Positions 35,511 through 43,502 of a DNA stretch of 64,000 bases are shown here, one piece after another (positions within the stretch are counted from its first letter, which is position 1; every line of letters begins with the position of its first letter). The DNA lies in assembly GCF_010015475.1 (NCBI RefSeq), contig NZ_SSNI01000012.1:62001-126000 (forward strand), written 5' to 3'. Below the pieces are notes generated by a model. It was not told the origin of the DNA. It worked only from the letters and a program-made list of their open reading frames with translations, and did not search any database. The position numbers and the translations under genes are program-made. Source of the DNA: Pontibacter pamirensis (GTDB lineage: Bacteria; Bacteroidota; Bacteroidia; Cytophagales; Hymenobacteraceae).

Positions 35511-35580
35511 ATGGTTGAATTGTTAAATGGCTGGATTAAAAGAGTACAAGTTGATTTCAGCCATTCAACAATCAAACCAT
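35511..35580. repeat. Imperfect inverted repeat between convergent LOG and hemH genes
   Basis: Arms 35511-35533 and 35558-35580 pair at 20 of 23 positions, separated by 24 nt. The arms are built from TTGAATTGTTAAATGG-like words. It lies 6 bp from the hemH stop. It may act as a bidirectional terminator, although no strong T-run follows, or be a copy of a dispersed palindromic repeat. Confidence 0.65.
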
Positions 35581-35586
35581 CAGCAA

Positions 35587-36615
35587 TCAATACTGCAGCA
35601 CCATCTCCTTTACAGCCTCCACCCACATCGGCTCTGAGTTAAGGCTTTCCACCAGCTGCCACTTCTCGCCGCCGGCTTCCATGAACATCTCCCTGAATTC
35701 CTCACCTACTTCTATGGTGGTCTCTAAGCAGTCCGCTACAAAGGCAGGGCTAAAGGCCAATACTTTATTGATACCATTGGCAGGAAATGTTTTTAGCACC
35801 TCATCGGTATACGGCTGCAACCATGGATCTTTCAGTAACCTCGACTGGAATGTTACAGTGTACTGGTCTTCGCGCAGGCCCAGCTTTTCAGCCAGTAACC
35901 GGGAGGTGGCGAAGCAGGCAGCACGGTAACAGTATTTGTTGCGTTTGTTGTAGGTATTGCAGCAGGCACCCAACTGGCAATAGCCCTTGTCGCTGCCCTT
36001 CAAAACCTGTCGCTCCGGCAGTCCGTGGTAGCTGAAGATTACATGGTCATAGTTGTCTTTAGCCATGTGCTGCTTGCCCAACTCGGCAAAAGAGTTGATA
36101 AAGCCAGGATCGTCGCAGAAACTGGAGATAAAGTTGATGCTCGGTATAACCCACCAATCCTTCACAAGCTCCATTACCTTATCCTGCACAGAGCCGGTGG
36201 AGGCGGAGGCATACTGCGGGAACAGCGGCAGCACGATAATACGGTCTACGCTCTGCTCCTGCAATTCCTCTAATGCAGATTTAATGCTGGGGCTTTGGTA
36301 GCGCATCCCGAAGGCCACGTGGTAGCGGTCTCCGAGCGCTTCCTGCAGCTTTTTCTGGAGGTCAAGGCCGTGGAAAAGCAGCGGAGAACCTCTTTCGGTC
36401 CAGAGCTCCTTGTATACCTTTGCTGACTTTGGCGCCCTGAACGGGGCAATAATGCCGTTGATCAAGGCGTAGCGTGCAACGGCAGGTATATCAATCACGC
36501 GTTTGTCCAGCAGGAACTCACGCAGGTATTTTCTTACATCAGGTGTGTTAGGGCTGTCTGGAGTACCGAGGTTTACCAGCAGAACGCCTATTTTACCAGT
36601 GGCTTTCTTACTCAT
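35587..36615 (-). CDS. hemH: Ferrochelatase
   Basis: HemH inserts Fe2+ into protoporphyrin IX. The 342-residue protein opens with KIGVLLVNLGTPDSP, has the metal-inserting His in FSYHGLPERQ and the conserved acidic FVADCLETTIEVGEE. Between them is a cysteine-rich stretch with five Cys in about 28 residues (in GYCQLGACCNTYNK and KYCYRAACFATS), which might hold an internal Fe-S cluster. It is divergent from era. Confidence 0.95.
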   Translation of the reverse strand: MSKKATGKIGVLLVNLGTPDSPNTPDVRKYLREFLLDKRVIDIPAVARYALINGIIAPFRAPKSAKVYKELWTERGSPLLFHGLDLQKKLQEALGDRYHVAFGMRYQSPSIKSALEELQEQSVDRIIVLPLFPQYASASTGSVQDKVMELVKDWWVIPSINFISSFCDDPGFINSFAELGKQHMAKDNYDHVIFSYHGLPERQVLKGSDKGYCQLGACCNTYNKRNKYCYRAACFATSRLLAEKLGLREDQYTVTFQSRLLKDPWLQPYTDEVLKTFPANGINKVLAFSPAFVADCLETTIEVGEEFREMFMEAGGEKWQLVESLNSEPMWVEAVKEMVLQY

Positions 36616-36781
36616 TTATCTTCAATGCTTTTCAATTACAAAGATACGAAGTATAATTTGTTTGTTTTTATCTAAAGCTTCTATGGATCATAGAGGGGAA
36701 CTTATCTCTGTAAAAGCAACAGGAGCCGGAATTGTTCAGTTGTTCTGATAAGATAAATCTCCCTTGCCCCTAAACTGGCTC

Positions 36782-36817
36782 AGACCTCGCAGTGTGCGCA
36801 GCTCCTGCGAGCGTCTG
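36782..36817 (+). repeat. REP-like palindrome, copy A
   Basis: A 36-bp imperfect palindrome whose arms CTCGCAG/CTGCGAG flank a short centre. It matches 59436-59471 (opposite strand) at 32 of 36 bases, and all four differences are transitions. It lies in the 337-bp gap between hemH and era, which otherwise holds no ORF. Confidence 0.8.
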
Positions 36818-36925
36818 GCGGAACTGCGCATCCCGAATTTAAATTTTTCGCCCCCTGACTCACTATTTATCTATCATTCTGGGTATCAATTATTCAGGCA
36901 TCGCTATTTATCCGTAATAAAGAAG

Positions 36926-36933
36926 TACTTTTG
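36926..36933 (+). promoter_or_regulatory. Candidate -7 promoter element of era
   Basis: TACTTTTG matches TAnnTTTG exactly and ends 19 bp before the era ATG. No clear -33 element is visible. Confidence 0.5.
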
Positions 36934-36952
36934 CAACCTCAAATTTTAGCGT

Positions 36953-37840
36953 ATGGCCGAAACATCACATAAAGCTGGTTTTGTAAGTATCGTGGGCAAG
37001 CCGAACGTGGGCAAGTCCACGTTGATGAACGCGCTAGTGGGGGAAAAGCTCTCCATCATCACGTCTAAAGCGCAAACCACGCGGCACCGAATCATGGGCA
37101 TTCTGAACGGCGATGACTTTCAGGTAGTGTATTCTGACACGCCGGGTATCATCAAACCGCAGTATGCCCTGCATGAATCGATGATGAGTTTCGTGCGCAC
37201 CTCGCTTGAGGATGCCGACGTCATTCTGTTTGTAACGGATATCTATGAAAAGCACGACGAGGATGATGTGATCAAGCGGCTGCAGCATGCGGAGGTGCCT
37301 ATCCTGCTCCTAATTAACAAGATAGACCAAACTACAGAAGAGGAGCTGCATGAGAAAGTGGCTTACTGGGAGGAGAAGATGCAGCCAACGGAAATACTGC
37401 CTATCTCGGCGCTGCATGGCTTTGGGCTGGAGCATTTGTTCGCACGCCTGCTGCACTACCTGCCAGCGCATCCACCTTATTTTCCGAAAGATGAACTGAC
37501 CGACAAGCCGGAGCGTTTCTTTGTGTCGGAGATGATCCGGGAGAAAATCTTCCTCAACTATAAAAAGGAAATTCCCTATAGCTGCGAAGTGGTGGTAGAG
37601 GAGTTCAAGGAAGAAGAGGACATTATCCGCATACGGGCCGAGATAAGTGTGGAGCGCCGCAGCCAGAAAGGCATTGTGATAGGCAACAAAGGCGAGGCAC
37701 TGAAAAGAGTGGGCACACAGGCCCGCATCGACATGGAGGCGTTTTTCCAGAAAAAGATTTTTCTTGATTTGTATGTGCGCGTGAACGAAAACTGGCGAAC
37801 CGACCAAAAGCTACTTCGGCGCTTCGGTTACAGCGAGTAA
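36953..37840 (+). CDS. era: GTPase Era
   Basis: Era is a 16S rRNA-binding GTPase for 30S maturation. The 295-residue protein has G1 GKPNVGKST, G3 DTPG, G4 NKID, and a C-terminal KH domain around IVIGNKGEALKRVGTQARIDME. Length is standard. It is followed by der, 92 bp downstream. That gap carries a 7-bp AGAGCAG/CTGCTCT hairpin without a T-run, so co-transcription of the two ribosome-assembly GTPases is plausible. Confidence 0.97.
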   Translation: MAETSHKAGFVSIVGKPNVGKSTLMNALVGEKLSIITSKAQTTRHRIMGILNGDDFQVVYSDTPGIIKPQYALHESMMSFVRTSLEDADVILFVTDIYEKHDEDDVIKRLQHAEVPILLLINKIDQTTEEELHEKVAYWEEKMQPTEILPISALHGFGLEHLFARLLHYLPAHPPYFPKDELTDKPERFFVSEMIREKIFLNYKKEIPYSCEVVVEEFKEEEDIIRIRAEISVERRSQKGIVIGNKGEALKRVGTQARIDMEAFFQKKIFLDLYVRVNENWRTDQKLLRRFGYSE

Positions 37841-37932
37841 GTAGGCGCACAGCAAAAGAGCAGAGTTTATTCCTGCTCTAAAGCTTCGGGGCACGGTGCT
37901 CCGGGGGCACTTTAACTATTTTATTCTTTACG

Positions 37933-39246
37933 ATGTCAACAAACATCATTGCAATTGTAGGCCGTCCCAACGTGGGCAAGTCTACCCTTTTTAACCGCCT
38001 GATTGGCCAGCGCAAAGCCATTATGGACAATGAGAGCGGTGTTACCAGAGACAGAAGCTACGGCCACGGGCAGTGGATTGGCAAGTATTTTACCGTAATC
38101 GATACTGGTGGCTATGTGCATGGCTCCGACGATATTTTTGAGGAAGAGATAAACAAGCAGGTGGAACTGGCCATCAAAGAGGCCGACGTGATTCTGTTTA
38201 TGGTGGATGTGGATGCCGGCTTAACGGGCCTGGATGAGGAGTTTGCCAACGTATTGCGCCGCTCCGACAAGCCTGTTTACATCGTGGCCAACAAAGCAGA
38301 CACAACAGCGCGTGCCCACCAGATGAGCGAGTTTTATTCTTTGGGAGTAGGCGAGGAAATTTATCCTGTCTCCTCACAGAACGGCTCCGGCACCGGCGAA
38401 CTGCTGGATGCGGTGGTAAAGCATTTCCAAGACGAAGGCGTGGAAGATCCGGATGCGGGTATTCCGAAGCTGGCCGTGTTGGGCCGTCCGAACGCGGGTA
38501 AGTCTTCGTTTGTGAACCTGCTGCTTGGCGAGGACAGAAACATTGTAACCGCCGAAGCAGGTACTACCCGCGATGCCATTCATTCGCGCTACAAAGCCTT
38601 TGGCAAAGAGTTCATCATCGTAGACACTGCCGGGCTGCGCCGCAAGAGCAAGGTGAGCGAAGACATTGAGTTTTACTCTGTGATGCGCTCGGTGCGTGCC
38701 CTGGAGGATGCTGACGTGTGCATCGTTATGCTGGACGCCACGCGCGGAATCGAGTCGCAGGACGTGAACATCATTACGCTGGCCGAGAAGAACCGCAAAG
38801 GCATTGTAATACTGGTGAACAAGTGGGACCTGGTGGAGAAAGATACGCACTCTACAAAGGAGTTTGAGGAGGAGATACTGAAGCGAATTGCGCCAATCAA
38901 GTATGTGCCGGTTATTTTCACTTCCGTAGTTACAAAGCAGCGTATTCTAAAGGCGGTGGAGAAGGCGATGGACGTGTACGAGAATAAGACGCAGAAAGTA
39001 CCTACGTCAAAACTCAACGACCTGCTGCTGCCCGATATCGAACGCAACTCTCCGCCGGCTATCAAGGGTAAGTTTGTGAAGATTAAGTACGTGACGCAGT
39101 TACCGACGCACAATCCAACCTTTGCGTTCTTCTGTAACTTACCGCAGTATATCAAAGACCCGTACAAACGCTACCTAGAGAACAGCATACGCAAGCACTT
39201 CGGTTTTGAGGGTGTTCCTATTAACCTGGTGTTCCGGAAAAAGTAA
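37933..39246 (+). CDS. der: Ribosome-biogenesis GTPase Der
   Basis: Der (EngA) has two consecutive GTPase domains and acts in 50S assembly. The 437-residue protein has a first P-loop GRPNVGKST, a second GRPNAGKSS, the matching NKAD and NKWD G4 motifs, and a C-terminal KH-like domain. Length and order are standard. A terminator follows 17 bp after the stop. Confidence 0.97.
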   Translation: MSTNIIAIVGRPNVGKSTLFNRLIGQRKAIMDNESGVTRDRSYGHGQWIGKYFTVIDTGGYVHGSDDIFEEEINKQVELAIKEADVILFMVDVDAGLTGLDEEFANVLRRSDKPVYIVANKADTTARAHQMSEFYSLGVGEEIYPVSSQNGSGTGELLDAVVKHFQDEGVEDPDAGIPKLAVLGRPNAGKSSFVNLLLGEDRNIVTAEAGTTRDAIHSRYKAFGKEFIIVDTAGLRRKSKVSEDIEFYSVMRSVRALEDADVCIVMLDATRGIESQDVNIITLAEKNRKGIVILVNKWDLVEKDTHSTKEFEEEILKRIAPIKYVPVIFTSVVTKQRILKAVEKAMDVYENKTQKVPTSKLNDLLLPDIERNSPPAIKGKFVKIKYVTQLPTHNPTFAFFCNLPQYIKDPYKRYLENSIRKHFGFEGVPINLVFRKK

Positions 39247-39262
39247 TTTACATAAAAGAGCT

Positions 39263-39298
39263 AAAGGCGCAGGCATGCTATGTTTGCGCCTTTTTTTT
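39263..39298 (+). terminator. Terminator after der
   Basis: AAAGGCGCA (39263-39271) pairs with TGCGCCTTT (39285-39293), with a 13-nt loop, and runs directly into eight T. Confidence 0.9.
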
Positions 39299-39397
39299 AG
39301 TGCATGCAGGCTGTCTATTTATCCCTCCGTGCCTTACTTTAACGATGCTGACTCGCTGCTCTTAATCTTTAAAATATGCTAGCGCATAGCCAAGGAA

Positions 39398-39434
39398 ACT
39401 GAAAGACACCAATACAGGATGTCTTTCAGTTTTT
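39398..39434. terminator. Stem-loop upstream of the acidic lipoprotein cluster
   Basis: ACTGAAAGACA (39398-39408) pairs perfectly with TGTCTTTCAGT (39420-39430), followed by TTTT. No gene ends close upstream besides der, which has its own terminator, so this could be a second terminator, the end of an unseen small RNA, or a leader structure for the lipoprotein gene. Confidence 0.55.
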
Positions 39435-39564
39435 GGAATACTTTATAAACTATATGCTGGTGCTGCCGTATTCGTTGGGATATCACTCGTGTAACTGGTG
39501 GTGCCAGGCTGCCCACTTTTGAAAGCCTGAAGCATGAATTAGCATCATGAAAGCTGACAAGTTT

Positions 39565-39735
39565 ATGAAAAAGATAGTATTTGCATTCGCGGTAGCCGGT
39601 CTTTTCGGCTTTGGATCCTGTGACTCACCTGCTGAAGAAAGAGTAGAAGAAATGGAGGATACAGCTGAGGAGAGAGTTGAAGAAATGGAAGAGTTAGCAG
39701 AAGAAGAGTATGACACTTCCGCCGTTATAGAATAG
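39565..39735 (+). CDS. Tiny acidic lipoprotein 1 (cassette 1, first gene)
   Basis: A 56-residue lipoprotein. Its signal MKKIVFAFAVAGLFGFGSC ends with the acylated Cys19. The mature part is almost entirely Glu-rich and contains a near-exact internal repeat AEERVEEME, ending in DTSAVIE. The ATG at 39565 is preferred over 39547 because all four paralogues start MKK. It pairs with lipoprotein 3, which shares GSCDSPAEER and a DTxxII-type C-terminus. I know of no function. The pattern predicts a membrane-tethered acidic helix, possibly cation- or protein-binding. Confidence 0.8.
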   Translation: MKKIVFAFAVAGLFGFGSCDSPAEERVEEMEDTAEERVEEMEELAEEEYDTSAVIE

Positions 39736-39801
39736 GTGGGGGTATAAGAGAAATCCTTAATAAGATAAAATCACAAGCAAATTAAATTTAAAACCATACA
39801 T

Positions 39802-39990
39802 ATGAAAAAGCCAATTTTTATGCTGCTGGCAGCAGGTTTATTTACCTTTGCCTCCTGTGAGTCTACTACAGAAAGCAGAACAGAAGAGCAGATTGATGAA
39901 GCAGGAGATAACATAGAAGAAGGTGCTGAAGAAGTTGGAGAGGACATTGAAGAAGGCGCTGAGGAAGTAGAGGATGAAATTGAGCGCTAG
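39802..39990 (+). CDS. Tiny acidic lipoprotein 2 (cassette 1, second gene)
   Basis: A 62-residue lipoprotein with lipobox FASC (Cys19) and a mature acidic region built from a repeated IEEGAEEV unit, ending EVEDEIER. Its closest relative is lipoprotein 4, which ends EVEDEIDR. The sequence just before its start contains AATTAAATTTAAA, identical to that before lipoprotein 4. A palindromic terminator follows. The heptad-like spacing of Glu and hydrophobics suggests a coiled coil or amphipathic helix. Function is unknown. Confidence 0.8.
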   Translation: MKKPIFMLLAAGLFTFASCESTTESRTEEQIDEAGDNIEEGAEEVGEDIEEGAEEVEDEIER

Positions 39991-40012
39991 TAGTAATAGA
40001 AAATAATGTATC

Positions 40013-40050
40013 AAAGCAAAAGGGACCTGTACAGGTCCCTTTTGCTTTTT
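40013..40050 (+). terminator. Terminator of lipoprotein cassette 1
   Basis: Arms 40013-40030 and 40031-40048 are perfect 18-bp complements with no spacer (core AGGGACCTGT/ACAGGTCCCT), running into T residues. The core AGGGACC/GGTCCCT is also in the terminator of cassette 2. Confidence 0.9.
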
Positions 40051-40195
40051 TGTTGCAGTATGAGTGGAGTTGCATAAAGCAGGCACGGCCTGTTTGGCAA
40101 ATGTGCAAAGCCGTAGGCGTACAGCTTTTTAAAATTGCATCCGTATACCATAGATGAATGGCTATTTGTTATTTATAAATTATCAAAATATATAT

Positions 40196-40429
40196 ATGAA
40201 AAAAATATTATACATGCTGATGGCAGGAGGATTTCTAACCTTTGGTTCCTGCGACTCTCCGGCTGAAGAACGAACAGACGTAGTAGATGAGGCTGAAGAT
40301 TTAGCAGATGAGCGGGCAGAGGGGGACGTGGAAGATGTAGTAGAAGAGAGACGGGAACTGAATGAAGAAATTGGAGAGTATAATGAAGAAGTGGCCGAAG
40401 AAGTGGATACTACTATTATAATACAATAA
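40196..40429 (+). CDS. Tiny acidic lipoprotein 3 (cassette 2, first gene)
   Basis: A 77-residue lipoprotein, start ATG 40196 (an upstream in-frame ATG at 40154 would spoil the signal peptide). The lipobox is FGSC (Cys19). The mature sequence begins DSPAEER, exactly as in lipoprotein 1, continues with a longer Glu/Asp/Val-rich stretch and ends DTTIIIQ, parallel to DTSAVIE. It is the counterpart of lipoprotein 1 in a duplicated two-gene cassette. Function is unknown. Confidence 0.8.
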   Translation: MKKILYMLMAGGFLTFGSCDSPAEERTDVVDEAEDLADERAEGDVEDVVEERRELNEEIGEYNEEVAEEVDTTIIIQ

Positions 40430-40453
40430 AAGTGAATTAAATTTAAAGGAACT

Positions 40454-40594
40454 ATGAAAAAGATAATGTATATGCTCATGGCCACAGGCCTGTTAACCTT
40501 TGGTTCTTGTGCTTCTTCTGAGAATGCTGCAGAAGAAATAGAAGAGGAAACTGAAGAAGCTGTTGAAGAAGTAGAAGATGAAATTGACCGTTAA
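40454..40594 (+). CDS. Tiny acidic lipoprotein 4 (cassette 2, second gene)
   Basis: A 46-residue ORF. It has a signal starting MKKIMYMLMATGLLTFGSC with Cys19, then a mature peptide of 27 residues, over half Glu/Asp, ending EVEEVEDEIDR. It lies 24 bp after lipoprotein 3, and the spacer contains the same AATTAAATTTAAA word found before lipoprotein 2. It is easy to miss by length cut-offs, but the signal, lipobox and paralogy support it as real. Function is unknown. Confidence 0.75.
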   Translation: MKKIMYMLMATGLLTFGSCASSENAAEEIEEETEEAVEEVEDEIDR

Positions 40595-40617
40595 ATAGTA
40601 GAGAGATTTTTGAAAAT

Positions 40618-40664
40618 CGTCAAACAAATAGGGACCTGTTTTTATGGTCCCTTTTTGTTTGACG
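40618..40664. terminator. Terminator of lipoprotein cassette 2, bidirectional
   Basis: Arms 40618-40636 and 40646-40664 pair at 18 of 19 positions, with the core AGGGACC/GGTCCCT followed by TTTTT inside the right arm. It lies between lipoprotein 4 and the convergent hypothetical gene. Its resemblance to 40013-40050 supports cassette duplication. Confidence 0.85.
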
Positions 40665-40672
40665 TTGATAAC

Positions 40673-41242
40673 TTATGGCCCCAGCCGTTTTTGAATCATA
40701 CCATTCACAAAGACAAATAAGCGCTTAGGGGTAAAAGTGCGCCAAGGAATATTGTCCAGGCTGCCTCCATAGTTAATGTAGTAGTCCAGGTTATAGTTTT
40801 TCATCTCGCTCATCACAAATTCCTGGAAGCCAAGCGCAGCAATCCAGCCATCTTCAATATCTTCAAACCACTCCTCATAATAGGCATCGTCGGAGCCATG
40901 GAAATTAAACACATTTTCCCCGATGATGATGAACTGGTGAACGCCCTCGTTCACCAACGGGTCAATAATATTTCGCTTCAGATGCATGATGTCGTTGTGG
41001 ATCGCATCATTCCACTCCCCAATAAACTCGATGATGGTAAAGCCTAAGTCGTAGTCGGTGTAAAGTATCTTTAGGAAGAGCGTTTCAGATTCAATGTCAT
41101 CCCATTGCGGATGTATATAGTACCCATAAATAGTATTGGTGTATTGCAGGAGATTGCTCTCAGTGCCAAACAACGGAGAGCGCGGATCCTCGGCGGAAGA
41201 GTATTTATCAATCCAGTTATAAAACGGTTCTATGGTATGCAT
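40673..41242 (-). CDS. Conserved-looking hypothetical protein
   Basis: A 189-residue soluble protein without signal peptide or transmembrane helix, rich in aromatic and acidic residues (Trp/Tyr clusters such as YYEEWFEDIEDGWIAALGF). I do not recognise a named domain. It looks like a compact alpha/beta fold with hydrophobic strands FTIIEFIG and HQFIIIGENVF. It is convergent with the lipoprotein cluster and divergent from the DUF6624-like gene. No function is assigned. Confidence 0.7.
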   Translation of the reverse strand: MHTIEPFYNWIDKYSSAEDPRSPLFGTESNLLQYTNTIYGYYIHPQWDDIESETLFLKILYTDYDLGFTIIEFIGEWNDAIHNDIMHLKRNIIDPLVNEGVHQFIIIGENVFNFHGSDDAYYEEWFEDIEDGWIAALGFQEFVMSEMKNYNLDYYINYGGSLDNIPWRTFTPKRLFVFVNGMIQKRLGP

Positions 41243-41492
41243 AAAAATTCAAGCGTGTTGGTAGGGCCTGTATCAGACTTGTTGCTTCGTGTACTGGCAA
41301 GGCTGCTGCAAAGTTGAGGCTTTTCCTGCTCTTTTGCAGCCCAATTGCCTCGAAACAAAGGATCAACTAAAAAAGCTTTCATTATTATTTAAGATAATGT
41401 AATTTTCTGATGCAGGCACTGTTTTGAAATAGCGTGCACTATAGAAAGTATAAGCGCCACCCTTGTAGTTCCATTAATTGATATTTCGTTTT

Positions 41493-42605
41493 ATGTACCA
41501 GTGTTCACCCCAAAGAGAGATTCTGCTGCTATCTGCTACCTTTTGCCGTTGTGCCACCTTTATCTTGCTGGTGTTTTGCCTGCAGGCATGTGCTACATCC
41601 GGAGTGCCGGAGCAGGCAGAGGTGCCGGACTATACAGAGGTGTACCACCCTGTTATAAATGTAGCAGAGCTGGAAATTGTAGAAGGAAATTACGAGGAGG
41701 CGCTGGCTGCCTACCAACAGGCTTTTGCTGCTGTGCCCACTCCTTTTGCCCGTGACTATTATAACGCTGCCGTAAGCGCAGTGAAGCTTGGGGATGAGAA
41801 GCAGGCCTTCGATTACCTGGAGCAATTGGTAATAAAAGGGGTAAGCTTGCCTTACCTGGAGCGGCAGCAGGTGTTCGATTCGTTGCAGACATCACGGCAG
41901 TGGAAGAAGTTTGAAAAGCAATACCCAAAGCGACGGAAGAGGTATGAAGAGGCTGCCAATCTTATACTGCGCGACGACCTGGATGAACTGTATGCCCGAG
42001 ACCAATACTTCCGGCAGGCGAAAGGAGGTTTGCGTGTGCACGGCGACACAATACGCCAGATAGAGGCCGATAATATAACTAACCTGCTGAACTGGATCAA
42101 CGATTACGGTTACCCCGGTGAGGCATTGATTGGGGTAGCAGACACCTTAGAGGAATTACCCCGCTTTAGTATTGTGATTCAGCGGCAGACTGCGGCCAGA
42201 AACGGGTATGATTTTAAGGGCATACTGTCAAAAGCTGTGAAAGAAGGACGTATAGCACCGCAGCCTGCGGCTTATTTGCTGGATCAGCAAGCCGGGAATA
42301 TTATGTACGGCTCAAGGGCCTTTGCCAAAATCAGCTGCAGAAGATGCAAAGAGAATGACAAGAATTATGAGAAGATACAGAGCCTGTTGTTGGAAAGTAT
42401 GAGCGACGAGGAGTTGGCGCAAACAGATAAAAGAAGGAAACAACTAGGGCTCGAGCCACTGCAGGAATACAGGAAGAAGGTATTGCACAATGCAGAAGAT
42501 GCGCAGTTTAAGCTCAATTATGATTGGTCTGTTAAGAATTATGTTGCGCCAAGCAGTGAAGCCGCTGATGTGTTGCTGGAACGCTTAACAGTAGCGGAAG
42601 ACTAA
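41493..42605 (+). CDS. DUF6624-like lipoprotein with TPR-like N-terminus
   Basis: A 370-residue lipoprotein. The signal ends in lipobox LQAC (Cys about 30). Residues about 55-130 look like two TPR helices (EGNYEEALAAYQQAF). The C-terminal part (about 155-330) fits the DUF6624 pattern: LRDDLDELYARDQYFR, LLNWINDYGYPGE and AAYLLDQQAGNIMYGSRAF. The ATG at 41493 is preferred to a TTG at 41478. Function is unknown. It is convergent with murQ across a shared terminator. Confidence 0.65.
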   Translation: MYQCSPQREILLLSATFCRCATFILLVFCLQACATSGVPEQAEVPDYTEVYHPVINVAELEIVEGNYEEALAAYQQAFAAVPTPFARDYYNAAVSAVKLGDEKQAFDYLEQLVIKGVSLPYLERQQVFDSLQTSRQWKKFEKQYPKRRKRYEEAANLILRDDLDELYARDQYFRQAKGGLRVHGDTIRQIEADNITNLLNWINDYGYPGEALIGVADTLEELPRFSIVIQRQTAARNGYDFKGILSKAVKEGRIAPQPAAYLLDQQAGNIMYGSRAFAKISCRRCKENDKNYEKIQSLLLESMSDEELAQTDKRRKQLGLEPLQEYRKKVLHNAEDAQFKLNYDWSVKNYVAPSSEAADVLLERLTVAED

Positions 42606-42611
42606 CCCATA

Positions 42612-42668
42612 ATACAACAGAAAAGCGGCTGCCGGAAAAATCTTCTTGCAGCCGCTTTTCTGTTGTAT
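42612..42668. terminator. Long bidirectional terminator (21-bp perfect stem)
   Basis: Arms 42612-42632 and 42648-42668 are exact complements with a 15-nt loop. The GC core GCGGCTGC is flanked by ACAGAAAA/TTTTCTGT, the same outer design as at 23671-23729. It separates the DUF6624-like gene from convergent murQ. Confidence 0.9.
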
Positions 42669-42680
42669 AGCTTCTGTGAC

Positions 42681-43502
42681 TTACTGTGCCGGATTATCGC
42701 TGCCCCGGAAAGCCTCCATGGCAGCCCGTACACTACCATACTTTTTGAGCAGAGCGCCAGCCTCCGTGTTTTTGAGGTTAAGCTCTTCCATCAGCATCCG
42801 GATACCCCTATCCACCAGTTTATGGTTGGAAAGCTGCATGTCTACCATCTTATTGCCTTGCACGCGGCCGAGTTTGACCATGGTAGCAGTGGTAAGCATG
42901 TTGAGCACCAGTTTCTGCGCTGTGCCAGCTTTCATACGCGTGCTGCCTGTTACAAACTCCGGGCCTGTGATTGCCTCTACCGGATAGTCTGCCTTAGCGG
43001 CAACGGCACTGCTGGGGTTGCAGACAATACAGCCTGTGGCAATGCCGTGCCGGCGGCAGGTATCAAGACCTCCGATTACGTAAGGTGTTGTGCCAGAGGC
43101 GGCAATGCCTACCACAATGTCTTTCTGACTGATGTTATAGGCCTGCAGGTCTTCCCATGCCTGCTCCTGATCGTCTTCTGCATACTCTACTGCTTTGCGT
43201 ATGGCACTGTCGCCGCCCGCTATCAGGCCTACTACCATGCCATGCGGCACTCCATAGGTAGGAGGGCACTCGGAGGCATCCAGTATACCCAGCCGGCCGC
43301 TGGTGCCGGCCCCGATATAAAATAGCCTGCCACCTTGCTGCAGCCGCTCCACAGTAGCCTGCACCAGCGCCTCCAACTGCGGAATTGCTTTTGCTACCGC
43401 CTGTGGCACCGTCTGGTCTTCATGGTTAATGTTCTCTAACAGTTCCCGCACGCTCATCTGCTCAAGGCTGTCGTAATTAGAGGTTGATTCGGTAGTAGAC
43501 AC
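42681..43502 (-). CDS. murQ: N-acetylmuramic acid 6-phosphate etherase
   Basis: MurQ cleaves the lactyl ether of MurNAc-6-P, yielding GlcNAc-6-P in peptidoglycan recycling. The 273-residue SIS-domain protein contains YIGAGTSGRLGILDASECPP (with the catalytic Glu), GIAASGTTPYV and ITGPEFVTGSTRMKAGTAQK. Length is slightly short but within the family. The BadF-type kinase gene lies 123 bp upstream on the same strand, suggesting a recycling unit. Confidence 0.95.
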   Translation of the reverse strand: MSTTESTSNYDSLEQMSVRELLENINHEDQTVPQAVAKAIPQLEALVQATVERLQQGGRLFYIGAGTSGRLGILDASECPPTYGVPHGMVVGLIAGGDSAIRKAVEYAEDDQEQAWEDLQAYNISQKDIVVGIAASGTTPYVIGGLDTCRRHGIATGCIVCNPSSAVAAKADYPVEAITGPEFVTGSTRMKAGTAQKLVLNMLTTATMVKLGRVQGNKMVDMQLSNHKLVDRGIRMLMEELNLKNTEAGALLKKYGSVRAAMEAFRGSDNPAQ

